Below, piece by piece: positions 1 through 6,029 of a DNA stretch of 6,090 nucleotides. Below the pieces are notes generated by a model. The model did no database searches, was not told the DNA's origin, and was given only the letters and a program-made list of their open reading frames with translations. The stretch is taken from assembly GCA_035532415.1 (NCBI GenBank), contig DATKRB010000007.1:1-6090 (forward strand). Reading direction: 5' to 3'. Made by a program: the position numbers and the translations under genes. The first letter of the stretch is position 1; each line of letters starts with the position of its first letter. The DNA is from DATKRB01 sp035532415 (lineage in GTDB: Bacteria > Actinomycetota > Acidimicrobiia > Acidimicrobiales > RAAP-2).

Positions 1-351
1 TCCCCGGACCAGGTGATCCTGCTCCGCCTGGCCCAGCTCGGCCCGAACGACCCGCCGTACCCGATCGCCCCCCCGGGCAGGACCGACTGGGGTGTCCAGG
101 GCTACGTGGCCTACTCCAAGCTGTGCACGCACCTCGGCTGCCCGGTGGGCCTCTACCAGCAGCGCACCCAGCAGCTGGTGTGCCCGTGCCACCAGTCGAT
201 CTTCAACGTCAACGCCGGTGCCGTCCCCGAGTTCGGCCCCGCACCGCGTCCGCTGCCCCAGCTGCCCATCACGGTGGACCCGACCGGGCAGATGCGGGCG
301 AACGGCAGCTTCGACCAGGCCGTCGGCCCCGGATTCTGGGAGCGCCCATGA
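1..351 (+). CDS. qcrA: Rieske iron-sulfur subunit of cytochrome bc1 complex (QcrA), C-terminal part
   Basis: Open at the window's left edge; the reading frame runs from base 1 to the TGA at 349-351, so only the last 116 residues are seen. They form the Rieske [2Fe-2S] domain, which takes electrons from menaquinol at the Qo site and passes them to the cytochrome c subunit. Both cluster-binding boxes are present: CTHLGC (Cys codon 124, His codon 130, Cys codon 139) and CPCH (Cys codons 181 and 187, His codon 190). Cys124 and His130 of box 1 and Cys181 and His190 of box 2 are the expected cluster ligands; the other two Cys form the family disulfide. The PLPQLPITVD stretch and the FWERP end are typical of actinobacterial QcrA, whose missing N-terminal part normally carries three membrane helices. 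A GTG at 13 lies inside the domain and is not the true start. The stop overlaps the start of qcrB, so the two are co-translated. Confidence 0.95.
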   Translation, partial: SPDQVILLRLAQLGPNDPPYPIAPPGRTDWGVQGYVAYSKLCTHLGCPVGLYQQRTQQLVCPCHQSIFNVNAGAVPEFGPAPRPLPQLPITVDPTGQMRANGSFDQAVGPGFWERP

Positions 352-1832
352 TCGACAAGTCCCTCAACTGGTTGGACGACCGCCTGGGCGTGGCCAAGGG
401 CGGCCGCACCTTCCTCGACAAGATCTTCCCCGACCACTGGTCCTTCATGCTCGGCGAGATCGCCCTCTACTCCTTCGTCGTCCTGCTGGGCACCGGGGTC
501 TTCCTCACCCTGTACTTCGTGCCCTCGGCCCACGAGATCGTGTACCACGGCAGCTACGCACCGCTGCGGGGCCAGCACGTGTCCGAGGCGTACGCCTCGA
601 CCGTCTCGCTCTCGTTCGACGTCCGCTCCGGCCTCCTGATGCGCCAGGCCCACCACTGGGCCGCCGACATCTTCCTCGGCGCCATCGCCGTGCACATGGC
701 CCGCGTGTTCTTCACGGGGGCGTTCCGCAAGCCCCGGGAGTTCAACTGGATCGTCGGCGTGACCATGCTCATCCTGGGCATCGTCAACGGCTTCCTCGGC
801 TACTCGCTCCCCGACGACCTGGTGTCGGGTACCGGCATCCGCATCGCCTACTCGATCATCGAGTCGATCCCGCTGGTCGGCAGCTACCTGGGCTTCTTCC
901 TGTTCGGCGGCAACTATCCCGGATCGGGGGTGATCATCCCGCGGTTCTTCATCCTCCACGTGCTGATCGTCCCCGCCATCCTGGTGGGGCTCCTGGCCGC
1001 CCACCTCGGGCTGCTCGTCAAACAGAAGCACACGCAGTTCCCGGGCAAGGGCAAGACCGAGCGGAACGTGGTCGGGTCCCCGATGTTCCCGACCTTCATG
1101 GCCAAGACCACCGGCTTCCTGTTCGTGTCCTCGGCCGTGATCTTCCTGCTGGGCGGCTTCGCCCAGATCAACCCGATCTGGCAGTTCGGCCAGTACGAGC
1201 CGTACCAGATCTCCTACGCCGTCCAACCGGACTGGTACATGGGCTGGCTCGACGGCGCGCTCCGCATCATGCCGAGCTGGGAGTGGGTCGGCTGGGGCCA
1301 CACCATCCCGCTCGAGGTGTTCCTGCCCGCCGTCATCTTCCCGGGCCTGATCTTCAACATCCTGCTGGTCTGGCCGTTCATCGAGTCGATCCACACCAAG
1401 GACCGCGAGTACCACAACCTGCTGGACCGCCCCCGCGACCGTCCCAAGCGGACGGCTGCCGGCGCGGCGATGCTGACCCTGCTCTTCGCCGTGTTCTTCG
1501 CCTCCTCCACCGACGTGATGGCGAACTTCTTCCAACTGCCGCTCATCGACGTGCTGTGGTTCTTCCGCTTCTTCGTGCCGCTGGCACCGATCGTCGCCTA
1601 CTTCCTGACGTTGAAGATCTGTCAGGAGATGCGGGCGGCCGAGGGCATCGGCAAGCGCAAGCGGGCACTCATCGTGGAGCGCTCCACCGAGGGCGAGTAC
1701 ACGACGGTCGAGTCCCCGGTCCGCCCGGGGGACGTCCACGAAGAGCTCGAGGCCATCCCGGTGCCGACGTTCATCGACACCACCGATCCCGAACTGGCCA
1801 CGGCCGCCGGCGTTCGGCGGGTCATCCGCTAG
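348..1832 (+). CDS. qcrB: Cytochrome b subunit of the bc1 (menaquinol:cytochrome c) complex, QcrB
   Basis: A 494-residue membrane protein that oxidises menaquinol at Qo and recycles electrons through two b haems to Qi, contributing to the proton gradient. The start is the ATG at 348, overlapping the qcrA stop as ATGA; longer in-frame extensions run inside qcrA and lack family similarity. About eight hydrophobic helices are visible (roughly 34-58, 102-122, 132-152, 197-222, 254-270, 323-345, 372-386, 401-423). Likely haem ligands are H102 and H116 (14 apart) and H204 and H219 (15 apart, as in cytochrome b6 and actinobacterial QcrB). The Qo-site PEWY motif appears as PDWY (294-297), the usual actinobacterial variant. 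KQKHTQFPG after helix D is also family-typical. A charged cytoplasmic tail of about 70 residues (425-494), with EGIGKRKR followed by acidic residues, ends the protein; the total is shorter than the roughly 550 residues of mycobacterial QcrB. No qcr or cta gene follows, so this closes the operon. Confidence 0.97.
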   Translation: MIDKSLNWLDDRLGVAKGGRTFLDKIFPDHWSFMLGEIALYSFVVLLGTGVFLTLYFVPSAHEIVYHGSYAPLRGQHVSEAYASTVSLSFDVRSGLLMRQAHHWAADIFLGAIAVHMARVFFTGAFRKPREFNWIVGVTMLILGIVNGFLGYSLPDDLVSGTGIRIAYSIIESIPLVGSYLGFFLFGGNYPGSGVIIPRFFILHVLIVPAILVGLLAAHLGLLVKQKHTQFPGKGKTERNVVGSPMFPTFMAKTTGFLFVSSAVIFLLGGFAQINPIWQFGQYEPYQISYAVQPDWYMGWLDGALRIMPSWEWVGWGHTIPLEVFLPAVIFPGLIFNILLVWPFIESIHTKDREYHNLLDRPRDRPKRTAAGAAMLTLLFAVFFASSTDVMANFFQLPLIDVLWFFRFFVPLAPIVAYFLTLKICQEMRAAEGIGKRKRALIVERSTEGEYTTVESPVRPGDVHEELEAIPVPTFIDTTDPELATAAGVRRVIR

Positions 1833-1855
1833 TTAGCCGGGGGCGCACGGAACCG

Positions 1856-1889
1856 GAACCGGACCTGCGGGACGGGCCGGTCACGGTTC
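1856..1889 (+). terminator. Candidate hairpin terminator after qcrB (convergent gap)
   Basis: GAACCGGACC (1856-1865) can pair with GGTC plus CGGTTC (1879-1889) around one bulged A at 1883, giving a ten-pair GC-rich stem with a 13-base loop. It begins 24 bases after the qcrB stop, where an operon end is expected, and its right arm runs into the stop codon of the convergent enoyl-CoA hydratase gene. There is no T-run on either side, so this would be a hairpin of the U-tract-less kind often proposed in high-GC actinobacteria. In GC-rich DNA such a stem can also arise by chance. Confidence 0.35.
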
Positions 1890-2699
1890 AGATGGGCAGC
1901 CCGCCCCGCTCGACCTCGCGGGTCTGGATCCCCAGGGCCAGGGCGGCCGCCATCCGGTCGGCCGTCTCGGGGTCGGACAGCGACCTGCGGAACTCCCGGT
2001 CCTCGACGAGGAGGCCGCCGACCGGGTCGGGCAGGGCGGCGTCCACCGCCGTCTTGGCCCGGGCCACGGCCTCGGGCGGGAACGAGGCCACCCGGCGTGC
2101 CAGCGCGTCGACGAAGGGCCGCAGCTCGCCGTCGGGCAGGGCCCGGTTCACGTAGCCCCACCGTTCGGCGGTGGCGGCGTCCAGGTCGCCGCACCCGAGC
2201 ACGACCTCGAGGGCCCGGCCCCGTCCCACCAGCCGGGCGAGCCGCTGGGTACCGCTCCCGCCCGGGATGATCCCGAGCGCCACCTCGGGCTGGGCCAGCA
2301 CCGCCCGCTCCGACGAGGCGAACCGCATGTCGCACGACAGGACCAGCTCGCTGCCCCCGCCCCGGGCGATCCCCTCGAGGACGGCGATGGTGGCCTTCGG
2401 CATGGTCCGGAACCGGTCCACGACGGCCTGGAATCCCACGAGACCGGTGTGCAGCGACGTGTCGTCCGTGGGGAGGGCCTGGATGAGGGTCACGTCGGCG
2501 TGGGCGGCGAAGAACTCCGGGTCCGCCGAGTCGAGGACCACCACCCGGACCCCGGGTCCGCCTCGAGCGCCCGGCCCGCGGCGTCGAGCTCGAGGATCAG
2601 CTCGAGGTCCAACAGGTTGATCGGCGGGTGGTCCAGGGTGACCCGGGCGATGCCGCCGTCGAGTGCGACCCGGATCGTGCGGTAGTCGTCGTAGGGCAT
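1888..2699 (-). pseudogene. Enoyl-CoA hydratase/isomerase (crotonase) family protein, frameshifted by one base
   Basis: Reads from ATG at 2699-2697 to TGA at 1890-1888, but in two frames. Residues 1-49 (MPYDDYRTIRVALDGGIARV at the start, then the conserved LDHPPINLLD) are in one frame. From V51 (VRVVVLDSADPEFFAAHAD) to the end (VERGGLPI) they are in another. Restoring one base in the C run at 2550-2553 gives a seamless 270-residue protein, the normal crotonase length. Family signatures are intact after the break: GGGSELVLSCD with E118, and QPEVALGIIPGGSGTQRL with E139, matching the two catalytic glutamates of enoyl-CoA hydratase (E144 and E164 in the rat enzyme). The oxyanion-hole segment reads AAHAD where many members have AAGAD. 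The likely role is hydration or isomerisation of an enoyl-CoA in fatty-acid or related acyl-CoA breakdown; the exact substrate cannot be told. With only one homopolymer lesion, the gene may be intact in the organism. Confidence 0.8.
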
Positions 2700-2705
2700 G
2701 GGCCG

Positions 2706-2711
2706 ATGCTA
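2706..2711 (-). promoter_or_regulatory. Possible -10 element for a leaderless enoyl-CoA hydratase transcript
   Basis: On the minus strand TAGCAT (2711 to 2706) lies six bases before the ATG at 2699. Transcription would then begin at or next to the A of the start codon. No convincing Shine-Dalgarno sequence lies between, which agrees with a leaderless message, common in actinobacteria. No clear -35 hexamer is seen at the right spacing, so support is weak. Confidence 0.3.
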
Positions 2712-2801
2712 GGGGTCCACCCCCGCCGGCCGCATCGACGACGACCGGGCGGTGGTCGGCGTCGGCATCGAGCGGCACGGGCGGGTCGCGTGTCACGCAA
2801 A

Positions 2802-2814
2802 CGTCATGGTGACG
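2802..2814. repeat. Short inverted repeat CGTCA-TGG-TGACG between divergent genes
   Basis: CGTCA (2802-2806) and TGACG (2810-2814) are perfect five-base inverted arms around TGG. It sits in the 184-base gap between the minus-strand enoyl-CoA hydratase gene and the plus-strand channel gene, 70 bases before the channel start. A longer pair, GTCAC (2792-2796) and GTGAC (2809-2813), partly overlaps it. It could be a regulator site for either gene or chance; no clear promoter hexamers were found around it, and the rest of the gap shows nothing else recognisable. Confidence 0.25.
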
Positions 2815-2883
2815 ACGGAGACTTCTACGTGGAGCGATCCTGCAGAGGCCGCCGGGCGATCCGGGCCATGACCGGAGGTACCC

Positions 2884-3492
2884 GTGGAGACACGTCGTCT
2901 CGAGTCGCTGTCCGACAACGTGTTCGCGGTCGCCATGACGCTCCTCGTGTTCGACCTCCACGTACCGAGGACGACGACCCGCGAGAGCCTGGGATCGTTC
3001 CTCTTCGAGCAGTGGCCGCACTACATCGGCTACGCGATCAGTTTCGTCGTCATCGCCCTCGTCTGGCTGCAGCACCACCGGGTGTTCCGGCATCTGGAGC
3101 GACTCGACGCCACCGTGTTCGTCTCCAACGTGGTGCTCCTGCTGGTCGTCGTGTTCCTGCCGTTCGCCACGTCGACACTCGCGTCGTTCATGGCCCAGAA
3201 CCGCGACCAGCGCTCGGTCGCCGTGTTCTTCGGTGCGGTCCTGACCGCGGTGGCCACGTCCCTCGCCTGGCTGTGGTGGTGGATCGAGCACCACGAGGAA
3301 CTGGCGCCCGTCGGGACGTCGGAACGGACGTTGCGCGTACTCCATCGGCGACTGCTCCTGGCGCCGGGTCTCTATCTCCTGGCGACCCTCCTGGCCGTGT
3401 TCAGCTCCACCGCCGGGGTCGGGGCCGATGCGGGGATCACCCTGATGCTCCTCTGGCTGCTGCGTCCCGGTGTCCTGTCGCCTCACGAGTAG
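2884..3492 (+). CDS. TMEM175-family (DUF1211) potassium channel-like membrane protein
   Basis: A 202-residue integral membrane protein. The GTG start at 2884 is set by GGAGG at 2874-2878, five bases upstream. The N-terminus carries the family hallmark, normally RxxxFSDxVxAIAxTLL, here RLESLSDNVFAVAMTLL (residues 5-21), so S10 and D11 are kept but the Phe is Leu9. It is followed by the typical helix-2 segment IGYAISFVVIALVWLQHHRVF (split over residues 48-68). Six hydrophobic helices can be drawn at roughly 8-27, 46-64, 78-101, 112-133, 155-175 and 180-197, and the length matches bacterial TMEM175 proteins of about 200 residues, which assemble as tetrameric K+-selective leak channels lacking a TVGYG filter. 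Its physiological role here is unknown and no neighbour clarifies it. It ends 25 bases from the convergent exporter gene. Family assignment is strong; ion selectivity is inferred from the family. Confidence 0.88.
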   Translation: METRRLESLSDNVFAVAMTLLVFDLHVPRTTTRESLGSFLFEQWPHYIGYAISFVVIALVWLQHHRVFRHLERLDATVFVSNVVLLLVVVFLPFATSTLASFMAQNRDQRSVAVFFGAVLTAVATSLAWLWWWIEHHEELAPVGTSERTLRVLHRRLLLAPGLYLLATLLAVFSSTAGVGADAGITLMLLWLLRPGVLSPHE

Positions 3493-3517
3493 CACCCGCG
3501 TCGGAGCGTCGCTGGGT

Positions 3518-5257
3518 CTATGCGCCGACCTCGGTCATGGCCACGTCACCGACGTCCGCCAGGCCCTCGGCGGCATCCTCGGCGAACGACCGGTGCACCT
3601 CCGACGGACCCGGACCCCGCATCCACGAGAACACGGCACCGACGAAGCACAGCACCGCGGCGAGGATGAACGCCAGGCGCAGGCCCTTGCCGAACGGCCC
3701 GGAGATCAGTTCCGGGAAGAAGCTGCGGCCGGTCAGGTAGGTGCCGTGGACCCCGGGCTGGGACAGCAGGTGAGCCCCCAGCAGCTCATGGATGGGATTG
3801 ATCCCGAGGAAGGCGGCGAACAGGCTGCCGATCGGGGACAGGTGGGAGATCGACCGGGCTGCCGCCGCCGGCACCCCCTGGGCGGTCAGGCCTCCGAAGA
3901 GCGCATGGGGGAGCGCGGTGGCGAGACCGAGCGTGATGATGGTGAAGAAGAAGCCGATGGAGAGCACGCTGGCCGAGTTCTGGAAGGTGTTGAGCATGCC
4001 GCCGCCGGCGCCTCGCTGGTCGGCCGGGAGGCTGTTCATCACCGCGGAGGTGTTCGGGGCGGCGAACAGTCCGAGGGAGAGACCGACGAGCAGGAGCAGC
4101 AGGGCGAAGAGCGCGTAGGGGAAGTCCATGGGGAGCGCCTGGAGCCCGAGGAGGGCGAGACCGCTCCCGATCAGGCCGGCGGTGGCGAACGGCCGGGGCC
4201 CGAAACGGTCGGCCAACCTGCCCGCCAGGGGTCCGGACACGAAGAACCCGACCGTGAGCGGGATCATGTAGATGCCGGCCCACAGCGGGGTCCGCTCGAA
4301 GCTGTAGCCGTGGAGGGGCCCCCAGATCCCCTGGAGCCAGATGATCAGGATGAACTGGAGGCCGCCGCGGGCCAGGGCGGCCATCAGCCCGGCCAGATTG
4401 CCCATGGCGAACGCCCGGCTGCGGAACAGGTGGAGCTGGAACATCGGGTCCTCGACGTGGTGCTCGATCATCACGAAACCGACGAGGACGGCCGCACCGC
4501 CGATCAGTGCCGACAGGACGAAGGGACTGGTCCATCCCATGGTGTGGCCACCGTAGGGCTGGAGCCCGTAGACGATGCCGGTGAGGACGGCGACGAGCCC
4601 GACGGCGAACGCGATGTTGCCGACCCAGTCGATGCCGGCCTTGATCCGGATGCCGTTGTCGTGCAACCGGAAGTGGGCCCATGCGGTACTGAAGATCCCG
4701 AACGGGACGGAGACGAGGAAGACCAGGCGCCACTCGACGGGCGCGAGCAGGCCGCCCAGCAGGAGCCCGAGGAACGAGCCGCCGATGGCGGCCACGCCGT
4801 TGATCCCGAGAGCGAAGCCCCGCTCGTCGGCGGGAAAGGCGTCCGTGATGATGGCGCTCGAATTGGCGAAGATGAAGGCACCGCCGACCCCCTGGCCGAC
4901 GCGCATCACGATGATCCACAGGGCGGCACCGGATCCCGACATCCAGGTGACGGACAGCAGGATCGAGAACACGGTGAAGATGGCGAAGCCCAGCGTGTAC
5001 ATCTTCACCCGTCCGAAGATGTCGCCCACCCGTCCGAAGCTGACGACCAGCACCGAGGTGACCAGCAGGAAGCCCATCAGGATCCACAGGAAGTAGGAGG
5101 TGTTGCCCGGGGACAGCGGGTTCAGGCCGATCCCCCGGAAGATGTTGGGCAGGGCGATGAGGAGGATCGACGCGTTGATGGTCACCATCAGCGTCCCGAT
5201 CGTGGTGTTGGTCAGGGCGATCCATTTGTAGTTCTCGGAATCGACGGCCGGCGGCAT
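3518..5257 (-). CDS. MFS transporter, DHA2 (14-helix, EmrB/QacA-like) drug exporter family
   Basis: A 579-residue inner-membrane transporter. The ATG at 5257-5255 is chosen because GGGAGGAG (5270-5263) lies five bases before it and the protein then starts just ahead of helix 1; the frame is open far upstream, but there it overlaps marR in antisense. MFS signatures: motif A GRVGDIFGR (75-83), motif B-like MRVGQGVGG (118-126), a glycine-rich motif C-like GGSFLGLLLGG (159-169), then WRLVFLVSVP (176-185), characteristic of 14-helix DHA2 exporters. A second motif A-like GRLADRFG lies at 346-353. Helix 1 reads INASILLIALP (27-37) where the family consensus LDxTIVNVALP has Asp, so N28 replaces a possible coupling residue. 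A hydrophilic segment of about 65 residues (455-520) separates the last two helices. The likely role is proton-coupled export of a toxic or hydrophobic compound; the substrate is unknown. Divergence from a marR gene suggests ligand-inducible expression. Confidence 0.93.
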   Translation of the reverse strand: MPPAVDSENYKWIALTNTTIGTLMVTINASILLIALPNIFRGIGLNPLSPGNTSYFLWILMGFLLVTSVLVVSFGRVGDIFGRVKMYTLGFAIFTVFSILLSVTWMSGSGAALWIIVMRVGQGVGGAFIFANSSAIITDAFPADERGFALGINGVAAIGGSFLGLLLGGLLAPVEWRLVFLVSVPFGIFSTAWAHFRLHDNGIRIKAGIDWVGNIAFAVGLVAVLTGIVYGLQPYGGHTMGWTSPFVLSALIGGAAVLVGFVMIEHHVEDPMFQLHLFRSRAFAMGNLAGLMAALARGGLQFILIIWLQGIWGPLHGYSFERTPLWAGIYMIPLTVGFFVSGPLAGRLADRFGPRPFATAGLIGSGLALLGLQALPMDFPYALFALLLLLVGLSLGLFAAPNTSAVMNSLPADQRGAGGGMLNTFQNSASVLSIGFFFTIITLGLATALPHALFGGLTAQGVPAAAARSISHLSPIGSLFAAFLGINPIHELLGAHLLSQPGVHGTYLTGRSFFPELISGPFGKGLRLAFILAAVLCFVGAVFSWMRGPGPSEVHRSFAEDAAEGLADVGDVAMTEVGA

Positions 5258-5340
5258 GCACGCTCCTCCCGGGTACCAACCTGTCGCGACCCTGGGGACG
5301 GGCCGGGACGATGCGTCCGCCAGGAACGCAGTAGTTGCTT

Positions 5341-5353
5341 GTTGGTAACTAAC
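5341..5353. promoter_or_regulatory. Candidate MarR operator in the marR/MFS divergent region
   Basis: GTTGGTAACTAAC is an inverted repeat centred on A5347, with arms GTTGGT and ACTAAC differing at one position. A second, wider pairing links TAGTT (5332-5336) with AACTA (5347-5351). The segment is a conspicuous AT-rich island in GC-rich DNA and abuts the -10 boxes of both divergent genes. Short imperfect palindromes overlapping the promoter are typical MarR-dimer targets, so this is the best operator candidate for the protein encoded at 5433. That it is bound by this protein is inference. Confidence 0.5.
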
Positions 5354-5359
5354 TATACT
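5352..5359. promoter_or_regulatory. Overlapping divergent -10 boxes for marR (+) and the MFS exporter (-)
   Basis: TATACT (5354-5359) on the plus strand is one change from TATAAT and would give a marR transcript with a leader of about 67 bases. The reverse strand reads TATAGT (5357 to 5352), also one change from consensus, pointing toward the exporter about 95 bases away. Neither has a good -35 hexamer at 16-18 bases, which fits weak or activator/repressor-controlled promoters. Both overlap or touch the palindrome at 5341-5353. Confidence 0.45.
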
Positions 5360-5365
5360 GGGCCC

Positions 5366-5377
5366 CGACAGTTGTCG
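5366..5377. repeat. Second inverted repeat, CGACA-GT-TGTCG, near the marR transcription start
   Basis: A perfect five-base inverted repeat with a two-base centre, starting seven bases after the plus-strand TATACT box, about where marR transcription would begin. It could be a second operator half of the divergent control region, for MarR or another regulator. Its sequence differs from the AT-rich palindrome at 5341-5353, so the same protein need not bind both. Confidence 0.35.
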
Positions 5378-5432
5378 TGCACGGTCCGGGTGCCGGCCGC
5401 GCGTCGATCGGACTCGGGGGAGGCTGGCCGCC

Positions 5433-5915
5433 ATGGGCAAGAGCGCAACCGGCACGGACGGGGACAACCTCGACGCCATCGAGGAGGCGACCGGCCTCCG
5501 GGTGGCCATCGTCAGGATCCAGCGGCAACTCCGGACCCGTTCGGCGTCGGGCATGACCCCCTCCCAGTCCTCGGCACTGGCCCGGATCGAGCAGCACGGC
5601 CCGCTCCGGCCGGGGGCGCTGGCCGAATTGGAGGGCACGACGGCGGCGACGATGAGCCGGGTCATGGACAGCCTGTCGACCCTCGGCCTCATCGAGCGGG
5701 TGCCGGACCCGGTCGACGGACGGGCGAGCCTGGTCCAATTGAGCACCGAAGGCGGTGCCCTCGTCCACCGGTTGCGGGCCGTGTACACCGAGGCCCTGCG
5801 CAGCGCCCTGGCCGAGCTCACCCCGGCGGAGCGCAAGGTCATCCGCGCCACCATTCCGGTGATGGCCCGGTTGAGCGAGCTGCTGCAGGCGTCCGAGCAC
5901 GACGAGGTCGGCTGA
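5433..5915 (+). CDS. MarR-family winged helix-turn-helix transcriptional regulator
   Basis: A 160-residue cytoplasmic DNA-binding protein of normal MarR length. The ATG at 5433 is preceded by GGGGGAGG (5416-5423), nine bases upstream. Residues 17-35 form the N-terminal dimerisation helix; MTPSQSSALARIEQHGPLRP (41-60) matches the conserved helix leading into the HTH; GALAELEGTTAATMSRVMDS (61-80) holds the helix-turn-helix with the recognition helix near 69-80; LSTLGLIERVPDPVDGRASL (81-100) is the wing, with the D95-G-R97 signature of the family; and residues 108-155 form the C-terminal dimerisation helices. No cysteine occurs in the protein, so cysteine-based oxidant sensing as in OhrR is unlikely and ligand binding is the more likely trigger. 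It is divergent from the MFS exporter with about 175 bases between starts, the classic arrangement for a local repressor of an efflux pump and of itself. Confidence 0.93.
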   Translation: MGKSATGTDGDNLDAIEEATGLRVAIVRIQRQLRTRSASGMTPSQSSALARIEQHGPLRPGALAELEGTTAATMSRVMDSLSTLGLIERVPDPVDGRASLVQLSTEGGALVHRLRAVYTEALRSALAELTPAERKVIRATIPVMARLSELLQASEHDEVG

Positions 5916-5942
5916 CGCCCGAGGGGACACCGCCATCCCCCG

Positions 5943-5960
5943 CCGGGCACCTGGTGCCGG
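5943..5960 (+). terminator. Candidate hairpin terminator after marR
   Basis: GGCACC (5946-5951) and GGTGCC (5953-5958) are perfect inverted arms, and CC (5943-5944) pairs with GG (5959-5960) past a bulged G. The hairpin lies 28 bases after the marR stop and before the promoter of the next gene. No T-run follows. The very tight loop would force the innermost pairs open. Placement supports a termination role, but it remains tentative. Confidence 0.35.
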
Positions 5961-5965
5961 CCGCG

Positions 5966-5994
5966 TTGACGGTCGGGACCGGGCGTGCCACGAT
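5966..5994 (+). promoter_or_regulatory. Promoter for the short-chain dehydrogenase gene
   Basis: TTGACG (5966-5971) matches five of six bases of the -35 consensus. After a 17-base spacer comes CACGAT (5989-5994) as -10, preceded by TGC (5986-5988), which makes an extended -10. Transcription would start near 6001, giving a leader of about 30 bases before the ATG at 6030. This is the best-formed sigma70-type promoter in the window and suggests the SDR gene is transcribed separately from marR. Confidence 0.5.
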
Positions 5995-6029
5995 GCGCCG
6001 GCACCCCCTCGACGAACGATCGGAGCCCC

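Noticed and set aside
153..1739. A 528-codon open frame on the minus strand opposite qcrA/qcrB
   Set aside because: It is antisense to clear Rieske and cytochrome b coding sequence, has a low-complexity composition rich in Asp, Glu, His and Gln, and shows no domain; long antisense frames are expected in GC-rich genes.
92..2155. A 687-codon plus-strand open frame across qcrA, qcrB and into the hydratase gene
   Set aside because: It is an out-of-frame shadow rich in Arg, Pro and Ala with no recognisable motif; the overlapping frames encode the real bc1 subunits.
2806..2871. A 21-codon frame (ATG to TGA) ending 12 bases before the channel start
   Set aside because: There is no ribosome site before it, the composition is unremarkable and nothing shows it is translated; a leaderless upstream ORF cannot be excluded, but it is not supported.
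2700..3495. Upstream extension of the hydratase's second frame across the channel gene
   Set aside because: It is antisense to the TMEM175-like gene and low-complexity; the true N-terminus of the hydratase lies in the other frame and starts at 2699.
3493..3517. Search for a terminator in the 25-base convergent gap between channel and exporter genes
   Set aside because: No inverted repeat with meaningful stem length was found in the gap.
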